In this document: positions 8,800 through 19,063 of the stretch, in pieces
Layout: each line of letters opens with the position of its first letter
Position numbering within the stretch: position 1 is the stretch's first letter
DNA from: Comamonas sp. KCTC 72670
Lineage (GTDB): Bacteria > Myxococcota > Myxococcia > Myxococcales > Myxococcaceae
NCBI GenBank assembly: GCA_014656495.1
Contig: BNCN01000004.1
Coordinates: forward strand, 186,001 to 250,000
Direction of reading: 5' to 3'
DNA: 64,000 nt
Translations under genes and position numbers: made by a program
The notes under the pieces: model-generated
The model's input: only the letters and a program-made list of their open reading frames with translations
Database searches by the model: none
What the model was told of the DNA's origin: nothing

Positions 8800-9504
8800 A
8801 TGACTTCTCTCGTTCAACCTGCTCGCGTCTTCATCGACCCACTCGATGGGACCCGTGCCGCTGTCGAGGCGCGCCGCTGGGTGTGGCCTCTCCTGATCCT
8901 GGCCCTGTGTGTGTCCGCTTCCGGGACACTCTTTTCCCTCCGGTGGGACGCCTCCCCGGATGTGATCCGCCAGCTCCAGAGCTCCGGTCAGCTCATGGGG
9001 CTGTCGGAGGCGGACCTGCTCGACAAGATCCAGACCGAGTCGCGCAAGGCGCTGGTGGGCGGCGTCGCCAAGGGGGTGTTGGTGATGCCCCTGATGGCGC
9101 TGCTGCTGGCCTGCATCCTCTGGGTGGTGAGCTGGCTCTTCGACCGGCCGGCGCCGTTCGAGCGGCTCCTGTCCGCGGCGGCGCTCGCGCTGCTGCCCAT
9201 CGCGCTCTACCACCTCATCTTCACGCTGTGTGTCGCGGCGCAGCACACCGTGACACTGTCGCGCGTGGCGAACCTCGTACCGTCAAACCTGGGAGCGGTG
9301 TTGCAAGGGCTGAGTCCGAAGATGCAGCGCGTGGCGTCCTCCGTGGACTTCTTCAATCTCTGGAGCACGGCCTTGTTGGGCCTGGGCTTCTCCGCGGCCA
9401 CGGGCATGCGCCGGGGCCGGGCGGTGCTGCTCGCGGTGGTGCTGTACGCCATGTACGCGGGCGTGTTCCTCATCGGGCTTCCGGGGCAGGGAGGCGCGCA
9501 ATGA
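8800..9504 (+). CDS. Yip1-like integral membrane protein
   Basis: A 234-residue protein with about five hydrophobic segments (LLILALCVSASGTLF, MPLMALLLACILWVVSWLF, AALALLPIALYHLIFTLCV, STALLGLGFSAATG, AVVLYAMYAGVFLIGL). An N-terminal signature, ARVFIDPLDGTRAAVE, is typical of bacterial Yip1-family proteins. Its stop overlaps the start of the TolC-like gene (ATGA), so it heads the export operon below. Its role is unknown; an accessory function in assembly of the transporter is only an inference from position. Confidence 0.7.
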   Translation: MTSLVQPARVFIDPLDGTRAAVEARRWVWPLLILALCVSASGTLFSLRWDASPDVIRQLQSSGQLMGLSEADLLDKIQTESRKALVGGVAKGVLVMPLMALLLACILWVVSWLFDRPAPFERLLSAAALALLPIALYHLIFTLCVAAQHTVTLSRVANLVPSNLGAVLQGLSPKMQRVASSVDFFNLWSTALLGLGFSAATGMRRGRAVLLAVVLYAMYAGVFLIGLPGQGGAQ

Positions 9505-10934
9505 ACGCGTTCGTCATCGCGGCCGCGCTGGCCGCCACGCCAGCGCCCACGCCCGCCACGCCAGCGCCCACGCCCGCCACCTCTCCGGCGCCGCCCATCG
9601 ACTCCTCTCCGGTGACGCCGCCGCCTCCCGTGAGCTCGGGCGCGCCCATCTCCCTGGCGCAGGTGCGCAGCGAGGGACGGCAGAACGTCCAGGCCATCCA
9701 GGCGCTGCTGGACGTGGCCGTCGCGAACGAGAACGTGAACCTGTCACGGGCTTCGCTGTTGCCGCAGATCTCGCTCGACTCCTCGGCCGGCAAGATCTGG
9801 TTCGGCCGCCGGCAGGAGTTCATCACCGTTCCGGACCCGGCCAACCCCGGCCAGTTCATCCGGAACGCCGTCGAGACGCCGTCCACCAGCACCCAGAACT
9901 ACGACCTGGGCATGTCGCTCACGCAGGTCATCTACGACCGTGCCCGCTGGAAGCAGCTGGAGCAGAGCGGCGTGGTGCGCGACGCGCAGAAGGACCAGGC
10001 GCGCGAGGAGGCGGACACCTCCGAGCTGGAGGCCATCCGCCGCTTCTTCACCTTGTACCGCACCCAGGCGACGCTGGGCGTGCTCAAGGCCACCGTCGAG
10101 CGCAGCGAGCAGCAGGTGGAGCGCGCCCAGGCCCTCTTCCAGGCGGGCAGGATGGGCCGCAACGAGGAGATCACCGCGCAGGTGAACCTGGGGACCGACC
10201 GCATCAACTACACGTCGACGCTCGGGCAGCTGGTCGCGGACCAGACCCAGCTCGCGGTGTGGCTGGCGCGGCCCGGCACCGAGGCGCTCTCCGCCGAGGA
10301 CCCGGGGGTGCTCACGACGGAGCCGCCGCCCGCGCCCTCCATCAACGAGGCGCTCGCGTCGGCCCGGGTCAACCGGCCGCTGCTCAAGGCGCTCCAGCTG
10401 CGCATCCGCGCCGCGGAGCTGCAGCAGTCCATCGCCCGCTCGGAGTACCTGCCGCGGCTGGTGGCGCAGGGCCTCTACAACCGTGGCGGTCCTGACGCGA
10501 CGCTGGTGTTCACCGAGCCGCGCCTGCAGAACCGCTTCTCGGCGGCCGTGGGCCTGAACTGGGACCTGTTCACCGGCCTGTCCACCCCGGCGAGCACCCG
10601 CCGCGCCGAGGCGGACACGCGCAAGGCGCAGCTCAACCTGGAGCAGGCCGCCCGGGAGATCGAGGGAGAGGTTCGCGCCGCGCATCGCCGGTTGGAGGCC
10701 CAGTTGGAGGCCGCCCGGCTGGCTGCCCAGAACGCGGAGGCCGCGGCCCTGGGTCTCACGGTACAAGAGCAGCGCTTCCGCGCGGGCGTGGGCTCCACCC
10801 TGGATGTTCGTGATGCGCAGCTCAGCCTGACGCGGGCCGAGCTGGCGCTGCTGGAAAACAGAATCGATGTCGAAATCGCCCGCTATACGTTGCTGCGGGC
10901 CATGGGCGCCCTGAGCCCGGGAGAGTCGAAATGA
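9501..10934 (+). CDS. TolC-like outer-membrane efflux channel
   Basis: A 477-residue outer-membrane factor. A short signal peptide is followed by repeats of PAPTPAT and then two helical/strand repeats typical of OEP proteins. These include SLAQVRSEGRQNVQAIQALLDVAVANENV, LSEYLPRLVAQGLYNRGG-type strands, and the C-terminal LRAMGALSPGE. Two RAEADTRKAQLNLEQA-type coiled segments form the periplasmic helical barrel. It would form the trimeric exit duct for the MacAB-like pump encoded next. The ATG overlaps the previous stop by 4 bp, and its stop overlaps the adaptor start by 4 bp, indicating translational coupling throughout. Confidence 0.85.
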   Translation: MNAFVIAAALAATPAPTPATPAPTPATSPAPPIDSSPVTPPPPVSSGAPISLAQVRSEGRQNVQAIQALLDVAVANENVNLSRASLLPQISLDSSAGKIWFGRRQEFITVPDPANPGQFIRNAVETPSTSTQNYDLGMSLTQVIYDRARWKQLEQSGVVRDAQKDQAREEADTSELEAIRRFFTLYRTQATLGVLKATVERSEQQVERAQALFQAGRMGRNEEITAQVNLGTDRINYTSTLGQLVADQTQLAVWLARPGTEALSAEDPGVLTTEPPPAPSINEALASARVNRPLLKALQLRIRAAELQQSIARSEYLPRLVAQGLYNRGGPDATLVFTEPRLQNRFSAAVGLNWDLFTGLSTPASTRRAEADTRKAQLNLEQAAREIEGEVRAAHRRLEAQLEAARLAAQNAEAAALGLTVQEQRFRAGVGSTLDVRDAQLSLTRAELALLENRIDVEIARYTLLRAMGALSPGESK

Positions 10935-12186
10935 AGTGGTGGAAGGGTGCCATTGCAGGCGCGTTGTTCCTCGGAGCCGCCGCCATCACCGTGGGTGGGT
11001 TGAAGGACCGGCCGCCGCCGTCGCTCGAAGTCCAGCTGTCAAAGGCCCGCAAGGGCACCATCACCCGCACCATCACGGGCGCGGGCAAGGTGCAGGCGGC
11101 CACGACGGTGAAGATCTCGTCCAGCCTCTCCGGTGACCTGGTGGAGCTGGCGGTGAAGGACGGCGAGGCGGTGACGAAGGGCCAGGTGCTGGGCCGAATC
11201 GATCCGCGCCTCTACCAGGCCGCGCACAAGCAGGCGCTGGCGTCGCTCAACGCCTCGCGCGCCGACGTGCAGGTGGCGGAGGTGGAGGTGGGCCGCGCGC
11301 AGCTGGAGTTCCAGCGCGTGGAGGACCTCGCGACCAAGGGCCTGGCGTCCGCCGCCGAGGTGGACACGGCGCGGGCCACGAAGAGCACCGCGGACGCGCG
11401 GCTCGCCGCCGCCAAGCAGATGATGGCCCGCAACGTGGCCATCGTGGACCAGGCGCAGACGGACCTGCAGCGCACCACGCTGCTGTCGCCCATCGACGGC
11501 AACGTCATCGAGCTGTCGCGCGAGGTGGGTGAGCGCGTGCGTGGCTCGGACCTCTCCGAGGACGTGGTGATGACCATCGCCGCGCTCAGCGCCATGGAGG
11601 TGAAGTTCGAGGTGGGTGAGCACGAGGTGGTGCACCTCAAGCCGGGCCAGCCCGCGGAGATCACGTTGGACGCGCTGGAGGGCCAGACGTACACGGGCTC
11701 GGTGGTGGAGATCGCCCAGAAGGCGCTCATCAAGAACGAGGGCACGGAGGCGGAGGTGACGAGCTTCCCCATCACCGTGGCGCTGGACACCCGGCCGCCC
11801 AACGTGCTGCCCGGCATGAGCGCCGAGGCGCGCATCTCCGCGGAGACGCACAACGACGTGGTGCTGGTGCCCATCCAGGCGGTGACGGTGCGTTCCGAGC
11901 GCACGCTGCCGGACTACAAGGCCCCCATCGAGGGCGGCGGCCTGACGGCGAAGCGCACGGAGTCGCTGGCCAAGGTGGTGTTCGTGGTGGACGCCAACAA
12001 CAAGGCGCAGGTCCGCCGGGTGCAGACGGGCATCGCCTCCGACACGGAGCTGGAGATCCTCACCGGAATCAACGACGGGGACCGGGTGATTGAAGGTCCT
12101 TACCGGACGCTGTCGAAGGAGCTGAGCGACGGCGACATCGTGCGCGAGCCCGAGCCGGGCGCGGGAATGAAGGGCGGTCGCAAGTC

Positions 12187-12190
<4 letters not shown>
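10931..12190 (+). CDS. Periplasmic adaptor of an efflux pump (MacA/HlyD family)
   Basis: A 419-residue membrane-fusion protein. An N-terminal membrane anchor ([17 protein letters not shown]) precedes a lipoyl half-motif ([22 protein letters not shown]). A helical hairpin (residues ~100-185), the second lipoyl half ([20 protein letters not shown]) and beta-barrel/membrane-proximal domains ([18 protein letters not shown]) follow. This is the MacA order of domains. It links the inner-membrane ABC complex to the TolC-like channel. Its start overlaps the channel gene (ATGA) and its stop overlaps the ATPase start (GTGA). Confidence 0.9.
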
Positions 12191-12938
<748 letters not shown>

Positions 12939-12942
<4 letters not shown>

Positions 12943-14177
12943 GCGGGCCGTCCGCCTTCCGTGTGGATGTCCTGGAGGGCGCACGCATCGCCGTCTATTC
13001 GCTGAAGGCGAACCGCCTTCGCACGGTGCTGACCACGCTGGGCATTGGCATCGGCGTGGCCACGCTGCTGGCCATCGTGGGCATCATCCAGGGACTCAAC
13101 ACGTCCTTCCACCAGCAGCTGGCCACCTTCGGCGCGAACACGATGTACGTCTCCAAGTTCCCCTGGATGATCAAGGGGGACTGGTGGCGCTACCGGAACC
13201 GGAAGAACTTCACCCTGGACCAGGTGCAGCGCCTGCGCGCGCTGGCGCCGTTCGTGACGTCCATGTCGCCGTCGGTGCAGCGCCTGGCGGACGTGGCCTA
13301 CGGCGGCGAGCAGATGTCCACCGTGCGCATCCAGGGCGTGACGCACGAGTACCTCAACATCTCCGGCTACGAGGTCACCAACGGCCGCTTCCTCACCGAG
13401 GCGGACGACACGACGACGCGGCCGGTGGCGGTGGTGGGCGCGGACGTGATGGATGGGTTGTTCCCGGGCTCCAATCCCGTGGGCCAGTCCATCCGCATCG
13501 AGAACCGCACCTATCAGGTGGTGGGGACGCTCAGCCGCAAGGGGAAGATGGTGGGCGAGAGCCTGGACCTCATCGTCTTCATCCCGTTCAAGACGTTCTA
13601 TTCGAGCTTCGGCAACCGGCGCGGCTTCGAGATCGCCATGGCGGTGGAGGACGCCTCGCAGGTGCGGGCCGCCGAGGATCAGCTCGTGGGCATCCTCCGC
13701 CGCGTGCGCTCCACGCCGCCGGGGGTGGAGGACGACTTCTCCATCAACCGGCCGGAGGCCATGGCGCAGACGTACGAGCAGCTCACGGGCGCGCTCTATG
13801 GCGTGGCCGTGGGCGTGGGGCTCATCACGTTGCTGGTGGGCGGCATAGGCATCATGAACATCATGCTGGTGTCGGTGCGCGAGCGGACGCGGGAGATTGG
13901 CGTGCGGCGCGCGCTGGGCGCCCGGAAGCGGACCATCGTCTTCCAGTTCTTGATGGAGGCCTCCAGCGTCTCCGCGGTGGGAGGCCTGTTGGGAACCACG
14001 GTGGGGCTGGGCACGGCGAAGGTGGTGTCGCTCGTCACGCCGCTGGCGGCGGACGTGCAGCCGATGACGGTGGTGGCGGGGGTGGGCTTCGCCGCGCTGG
14101 TGGGCCTGCTGTTCGGCATCTGGCCGGCGGCGCGCGCGGCGAACCTGGACCCCGTGGAAGCCCTTCGTTACGAGTGA
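12939..14177 (+). CDS. FtsX/MacB-type ABC permease (first)
   Basis: A 412-residue permease. A first membrane helix ([22 protein letters not shown]) is followed by a large periplasmic MacB-PCD domain (residues ~50-280). Three C-terminal helices, including [19 protein letters not shown], carry the family hallmark [18 protein letters not shown], which contacts the ATPase. The start at 12939 overlaps the ATPase stop. Only 4 bases separate it from the second permease, so the pair probably forms a heterodimer. Confidence 0.9.
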
Positions 14178-14181
14178 GGCG

Positions 14182-15414
14182 ATGCGCGCGTTCCTGGACA
14201 ACCTGCGGCTGGCCCTGGGCACCTTCCTGGGCAACCCGCTGCGCTCGCTGCTGACGCTGCTGGGCATCGTCATCGGCGTGGCCACGGTCATCACCATGAT
14301 GGGGCTCATCGAGGGCCTCCGCATCAAGGTGAACAACGACATGGGGCGCATGGGCGCCCATACCTTTCAGGTGACGAAGTGGCCCGCGGGCGGCTTTGGC
14401 CGCATCAACTGGGCCAAGTACGCCAAGCGTCAGGACTTCGAGATGCCGGACTCCCGCGCCATCGAGGAGTCGTGTCCGTCCGTGGGCACCGTGGTGCCCA
14501 CCGACGACGAGGGCGGCCAGAAGCTGTCGACGCCGAGCGCGGAGACGCGCCCGTCCGTCCGCGTCTTCGGCACGCCCGCCAACTACCCGCTGGTCAGCGG
14601 CGTGTCCGTGCAGGTGGGGCGCTACTTCAACGACGTGGAGGCGCTGGACGGCCGGCACGTGGTGCTGCTGGGCACGGACGTGGCGGACGCGCTGTTCCCC
14701 GGCATGAACCCGGTGGGCCACGAGGTGCGCATCAAGGGGCGGCCCTTCCGCGTCATCGGGTTGCTCCAGAAGCGGGGCAGCATGCTGGGCATGTTCAGCA
14801 TGGACAACCAGGTGATGATTCCGCTGCGCGCCTTCCATCAGCTCTATGGCAAGGCGCGCTCGCTGGACATCAGCGTCCAGGCGAAGGACCCGGCGCTGTT
14901 CAAGAAGGCGCAGGACGAGGTGTCCGCGCTGATGCGCCGCCGCCGCGACGTGCCGGCGAACATGCCCAACGACTTCGAGATTCACACCAACGAGTCGGTG
15001 ACGGCGTCCTTCAACCAGCTCTCCAACGTCATCACCATCGCGGGCGTGGGCGTGTGCCTGCTGTCCCTGGTGGTGGGCGGCATTGGCATCCTCAACATCA
15101 TGCTCGTCTCGGTGATGGAGCGGACGCGGGAGATTGGCGTGCGCAAGGCGCTGGGCGCGCGCAAGCGGCGCATCCTGGGCCAGTTCGCCACCGAGGCCAT
15201 CCTGCTGGCGCTGCTGGGCGGCGCCATTGGCGTGGGCATGGGCTTTGGCCTGGTGTTCCTGGGGAACTGGATGCTGGGCTTCCCCATGCACGTGCCGCCC
15301 TGGGTGGTGGGCCTGGCCCTGTTCATGAGCTGCGGCGTGGGGCTGCTGTTCGGCATCTACCCGGCGGCCCAGGCGGCGAAGCTGGACCCGGTGGAGGCCA
15401 TGCGGGCGGATTGA
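14182..15414 (+). CDS. FtsX/MacB-type ABC permease (second)
   Basis: A 410-residue paralogue of the preceding permease with the same plan: an N-terminal helix (LLGIVIGVATVITMMGLIEGL), a periplasmic MacB-PCD domain, and three C-terminal helices with GGIGILNIMLVSVMERTREIG and KALGARKRRI. The periplasmic domains of the two proteins have clearly diverged, which fits two different faces of a heterodimer. It is the last gene of the coupled efflux set. The exported substrate (macrolide, peptide, lipid or lipoprotein) cannot be told from sequence. Confidence 0.9.
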   Translation: MRAFLDNLRLALGTFLGNPLRSLLTLLGIVIGVATVITMMGLIEGLRIKVNNDMGRMGAHTFQVTKWPAGGFGRINWAKYAKRQDFEMPDSRAIEESCPSVGTVVPTDDEGGQKLSTPSAETRPSVRVFGTPANYPLVSGVSVQVGRYFNDVEALDGRHVVLLGTDVADALFPGMNPVGHEVRIKGRPFRVIGLLQKRGSMLGMFSMDNQVMIPLRAFHQLYGKARSLDISVQAKDPALFKKAQDEVSALMRRRRDVPANMPNDFEIHTNESVTASFNQLSNVITIAGVGVCLLSLVVGGIGILNIMLVSVMERTREIGVRKALGARKRRILGQFATEAILLALLGGAIGVGMGFGLVFLGNWMLGFPMHVPPWVVGLALFMSCGVGLLFGIYPAAQAAKLDPVEAMRAD

Positions 15415-15461
15415 GCGCCGTTCCCGGTGACGGGGAGGGCGCGTCGCGTTATGCACGCCCC

Positions 15462-16454
15462 ATGGCGCCTCGCATCGGTACGCTCTGGGACTCCGTGGGT
15501 AACACGCCCCTGCTTCGCATCGGCTCGCTGAGCCGGCGGACGGGGTGTGAGATCCTCGCCAAGGCCGAGTTCATGAACCCCGGCGGCAGCATCAAGGACC
15601 GCGCCGCCAAGGGGATGATTCAGCGCGCGGAGGCGCAGGGCCTGCTGAAGCCCGGCGGCGCCATTTTCGAGGGCACCGCGGGCAACACCGGCATCGGCCT
15701 GGGGCTGCTGGGCCGCGAGCGCGGCTACCGCGTCGTGGTGACGATGCCGGACAACCAGGCGCGCGAGAAGTACGAGCTGCTCGAGGCCATGGGCGTGGAG
15801 GTCCGCAAGGTGCCCGCGGTGCCCTTCGCCAACCCGGCGCACTTCTTCCACCAGGCCCGCGTGCTGGCGGAGGCGCAGGGCGGCTTCTGGGCGAACCAGT
15901 TCGAGAACCCGGCCAACGGCGACTACCACCACGAGACCACGGGGCCCGAAATCTGGGAGCAGTGCGAGGGGCGCGTGGACATCGTCGTCGCGTCGGTGGG
16001 CAGCGGCGGGACGATGTCCGGCATCAGCCGCTACCTCAAGGAGAAGAACCCCTCGGTGCGCGTGGTGCTGGTGGACCCGCCGGGCTCCGGGCTCTTCAAC
16101 TTCGTGCGCGAGGGGAAGATGGAGGGGCCGGGGTCCTCCATCACCGAAGGCATCGGCATCATGCGCCTCACGGAGAACTTCCGCCGCGCGCGCGTGGACG
16201 AGGCCATGCGCCTGGGAGATCAGGAGATGGTGGAGATGCTCTACCACCTGGCCCGTGAGGACGCGCTGGTGGTGGGCACGTCCGCGGCCCTCAACGTGCG
16301 CGCCGCGTGGGAGCTGGCCCGCCGTCACCGGGGGGAGGGCCTGCGCATCGTCACGCTCCTGTGTGACCACGGCAGCCGCTACGCGTCGAAGGTGTTCAAC
16401 GCGGAGTTCCTCGCGTCCAAGCAGCTCCAGGTGAGGCCGCTGCCGGTGGACTGA
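15462..16454 (+). CDS. Cysteine synthase / cystathionine beta-synthase family enzyme
   Basis: A 330-residue fold-type II PLP enzyme. NPGGSIKDR places the PLP lysine at residue 45. EGTAGNTGIGLG forms the substrate loop, and VASVGSGGTMSGISRYLKEKNPSV binds the PLP phosphate. C-terminal residues CDHGSRYASKVFN fit CysK/CysM-type enzymes, and the length is close to the usual 310-330. It makes cysteine from O-acetylserine (or a phosphorylated analogue) and sulfide in the cytoplasm. It begins 47 bp after the second permease and could be co-transcribed, but no functional link is evident. Exact donor specificity is not decided. Confidence 0.85.
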   Translation: MAPRIGTLWDSVGNTPLLRIGSLSRRTGCEILAKAEFMNPGGSIKDRAAKGMIQRAEAQGLLKPGGAIFEGTAGNTGIGLGLLGRERGYRVVVTMPDNQAREKYELLEAMGVEVRKVPAVPFANPAHFFHQARVLAEAQGGFWANQFENPANGDYHHETTGPEIWEQCEGRVDIVVASVGSGGTMSGISRYLKEKNPSVRVVLVDPPGSGLFNFVREGKMEGPGSSITEGIGIMRLTENFRRARVDEAMRLGDQEMVEMLYHLAREDALVVGTSAALNVRAAWELARRHRGEGLRIVTLLCDHGSRYASKVFNAEFLASKQLQVRPLPVD

Positions 16455-16644
16455 GCCGAAGCCCGCAGCGTGGGACGCGGCACGTCTTCTGTGGCGGCTG
16501 ACGTTACACGGCGGGAGGTCATGTATCGCATCACGTCACGGGTTCCCGCGCGGAGCGGCGCCCGTGCCCGGGCCTGCGTGAAGGCGGACGCTGGCCTGGG
16601 GGGTGCACAGCACGGCGCTGCTGTCTACCCGCGAGGAGTCCCCC

Positions 16645-18432
16645 ATGAAGCAGTCTGACAAGAAGGTTCCAGGCATGTTGCGCGCCTGGTCGGGCGTGTT
16701 CGCCGCATCCCTGCTGGCAGGGTGTGGTGGCGCCGAGAATGTCCTCTCCGAGGAGCCGTCCGCCGTCGCCGTGCAGGCGCAGACGGCCGAGGTGCCCGCG
16801 AAGCCCATCGTCGAGTCGATGGAGGCCATCGCGCTCGACAGCGTGCTGACGGCGAAGACGCGCAGCCTCATCCGCGCGCGGCTCGCGGACGGCCAGGCAC
16901 AAGTCCACCAGCAGATTCCCGTCGTATCGGATTCGGGTCAGCAGCTCGCCCTGAACGACCGGGGTGTCGACGGTGACGAGAAGGCCGGTGACGGCGTGTT
17001 CTCCGCCATTGGCGACGTCGACTTCGTGGCGCTTCAGGCCACGCAGGCCCGCATCCGCGAGTTCCAGGAGCGCAACCCCCAGACGCCGCTGACGTTCGCG
17101 ACGTTCGACAACCGCGCCCTGGTCGCCGAGCGCGCGCTGACGCCGCTGCCCGCCGACATCTTCAAGCCCGGCGTTCCCGTCCCCATCACCCCGGTGGGCA
17201 TCTCGTTCGCGGTGAAGCCGGCGAACTCGCTCATCATCAACCATCCGTCCGTCATCAACGACCCGACGCGGACGTATGACCCGTGCTCGAACGCCGGCAA
17301 CCCCAACGGCGTGTGGACGTTCAACCACCTGATGCGGGAGATGGCGAACACGTACGTGTCGCCGCCCGCGCTGACGGAGCACTGGCTGCGGCAGTGGACC
17401 GTCAACCAGAACATCAATGGTTGGACGGTTCCGGCGCGTCCTTCCATGAACGCGTTCATCCTGTCGCCGTGGCCCCGCGTGAGCGGCGCGCTGGACCTGA
17501 CGCGGTCGCCGTTCAAGCTGGTGGCCATCGTCAACCGGCTGGACCTGGGCGACAACCGTGGCCCGGCGGCCTATGCGTCCGGCAACGCGGGCGAGCTGCG
17601 CTTCGTCTTCGCGGCGGTGGACCGCACGGCCACGACGTGTGCCGTCCGGCCCTTCCTGGTCATCTTCGAGTACGGCGTGCCGCACGCCAGCTGTGCCGCG
17701 GTCCAGACCTGGGCACAGCAGTGGCTGGACCTGTCCTCGCCGCTCATGGTGCTGGGCAGCCCGACCTACAACGCGGCCCTGGCCAACCTCACGCAGCAGG
17801 TGGTGACGCGCAACGCGTCGCCCCGCAAGCCGAACGGCAGCGCCATCAACCAGATTCGCACCAACGAAGAGTGGCTGACCCGCCCGTGGGAGCTGCGCGA
17901 GTTCCACCTCATGGCGTCGGGCGCCTCCGCCAACCGCCTGCAGGGCCAGCCCACGGTGCTGACGCCGGGCGACTCGCACAACAACACGACGGTGCTGCGT
18001 GACTTCGTCAACGCGAACACCGCCGCCATCCTTTCCGGCAGCTACACCGTTCCGACGACGTACCCCACGGCGTCCACGCCGTTCCTGGGCGCGTTCCCCT
18101 GGATTCCCACGGTGCCGGGCGCCTTCTGGCGCGCGACGGGCATCGCGAACAACGACGCCCGGCACCAGTTCTCGCTCAACACGTGCAACGGCTGCCACGC
18201 CCGCGAGACGAACACCGGCTTCATGCACATCAACCAGCACGGCGGGCTCTCGCCGTTCCTCGCCACGGGGATGGCGTCTCCGTCCACGCCGTACTGGGTG
18301 CAGGACCCCGTCGTCACCTCGGTGAACCGTCCGTTCTTCGAGATCCGGATGCGGGCGCAGAACCTGGACAGCGTGGCGAACCAGGCCTGCCTGTCGCGCG
18401 CGTTCGACCGGGCCATCACCGCCGCGCACTGA
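16645..18432 (+). CDS. Lipoprotein with C-terminal CXXCH motif
   Basis: A 595-residue protein with a lipoprotein signal (GVFAASLLAGCGG, lipobox LLAGC). The start at 16645 has GAGGAG about 8 bases upstream and is preferred to the frame's first codon at 16603. An N-terminal region resembles a choice-of-anchor or Ig-like exported domain (GVDGDEKAGDGVFSAIGDVDF). The main body is rich in Asn, Thr and Pro with few charged clusters. At residues ~514-518 it has CNGCH, the heme c attachment motif, followed by ETNTGFMHI. Whether heme is bound is not known; only one such motif is present. Related large lipoproteins are common in myxobacteria. Role unknown. Confidence 0.75.
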   Translation: MKQSDKKVPGMLRAWSGVFAASLLAGCGGAENVLSEEPSAVAVQAQTAEVPAKPIVESMEAIALDSVLTAKTRSLIRARLADGQAQVHQQIPVVSDSGQQLALNDRGVDGDEKAGDGVFSAIGDVDFVALQATQARIREFQERNPQTPLTFATFDNRALVAERALTPLPADIFKPGVPVPITPVGISFAVKPANSLIINHPSVINDPTRTYDPCSNAGNPNGVWTFNHLMREMANTYVSPPALTEHWLRQWTVNQNINGWTVPARPSMNAFILSPWPRVSGALDLTRSPFKLVAIVNRLDLGDNRGPAAYASGNAGELRFVFAAVDRTATTCAVRPFLVIFEYGVPHASCAAVQTWAQQWLDLSSPLMVLGSPTYNAALANLTQQVVTRNASPRKPNGSAINQIRTNEEWLTRPWELREFHLMASGASANRLQGQPTVLTPGDSHNNTTVLRDFVNANTAAILSGSYTVPTTYPTASTPFLGAFPWIPTVPGAFWRATGIANNDARHQFSLNTCNGCHARETNTGFMHINQHGGLSPFLATGMASPSTPYWVQDPVVTSVNRPFFEIRMRAQNLDSVANQACLSRAFDRAITAAH

Positions 18433-18448
18433 CGCGGTGGGCTCACCT

Positions 18449-18476
18449 GGGGCGCACCGGTACAGGGGTGCGCCCC
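18449..18476. terminator. Hairpin between convergent genes
   Basis: A perfect 10-bp stem, GGGGCGCACC / GGTGCGCCCC, with an 8-base loop lies between the stops of the CXXCH lipoprotein gene and the DUF4123 gene. No T-run follows. A bidirectional terminator is inferred. Confidence 0.55.
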
Positions 18477-18493
18477 GGGAGGGGCGATGTGCC

Positions 18494-19063
18494 TCAGACG
18501 AGCGGCGTCGGGAGGATGGAGAGCGGCGGCGCGTCCAGGGGTGCGTCCTCGGGGCGGCGCGCATACGCGAGCATGCTGCCGCCATCCTCGGACTCGGCGA
18601 AGTACTGCTCGATGGGGCCGAAGAGGAAGTCCAACTCGCCGTCGGTGCAGGTGGGCAGGTACACGCGCAGCACGCGCGGATCGTAGTAGCGGAAGACCAA
18701 GGCCTTCCCGTTGGCGTCCTTGACCTTGAGGAAGCGCCGCAGGTGCCTGCGCAGCGCGTCCGGGTGCGCGGGGCTCTGCACGAAGATGCCCCAGCTCTTT
18801 CCCCAGCCGGCCGCGAGCAGCTGCTCCGTGGCGGGCGCGCCGGGCCGCAGCTGCACCAGGTAGGGCGCCACCTCCACCAGCTCCGGCGGCAGCTTCCCCG
18901 CATAGAGGCAGCTGTGCGTCAGCCCGCAGGTGAGCACCATCCGGTGGATGCTGGGGGCGCGGGCGCCGTCCAGGATGGCGTAGAGCGCTGACGTGGGCGC
19001 GTCCTCGGTGGCCTGACGCACCCACTTCAGCAGCCCGGGGAGCTGGGGGACGGGGTCGCTCAC
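18494..19063 (-). CDS. DUF4123 protein (type VI secretion adaptor-like)
   Basis: A 189-residue protein matching DUF4123: SALYAILDGAR near the N-terminus, LYAGKLPPELVEVAPYLVQL, GWGKSWGIFVQS, and the RRFLKVKD / VFRYYDPRVLRVYLPT core. DUF4123 proteins (Tap/TEC) load effectors onto VgrG in type VI secretion. The GTG start at 19063 overlaps the stop of the upstream gene (GTGA), so the two are coupled. No VgrG, PAAR or effector gene is nearby. Adaptor function is inferred from family only. Confidence 0.75.
   Translation of the reverse strand: MSDPVPQLPGLLKWVRQATEDAPTSALYAILDGARAPSIHRMVLTCGLTHSCLYAGKLPPELVEVAPYLVQLRPGAPATEQLLAAGWGKSWGIFVQSPAHPDALRRHLRRFLKVKDANGKALVFRYYDPRVLRVYLPTCTDGELDFLFGPIEQYFAESEDGGSMLAYARRPEDAPLDAPPLSILPTPLV

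Noticed and set aside
9531-9600. PAPTPAT repeats as a mobile or satellite element
   Set aside because: It is a short Pro/Ala/Thr-coding stretch within the TolC-like gene, ordinary for exported proteins here.
16531-18903. A 790-codon minus-strand frame over the CXXCH lipoprotein
   Set aside because: Composition typical of an antisense shadow; the plus-strand gene has a lipobox and ribosome site.
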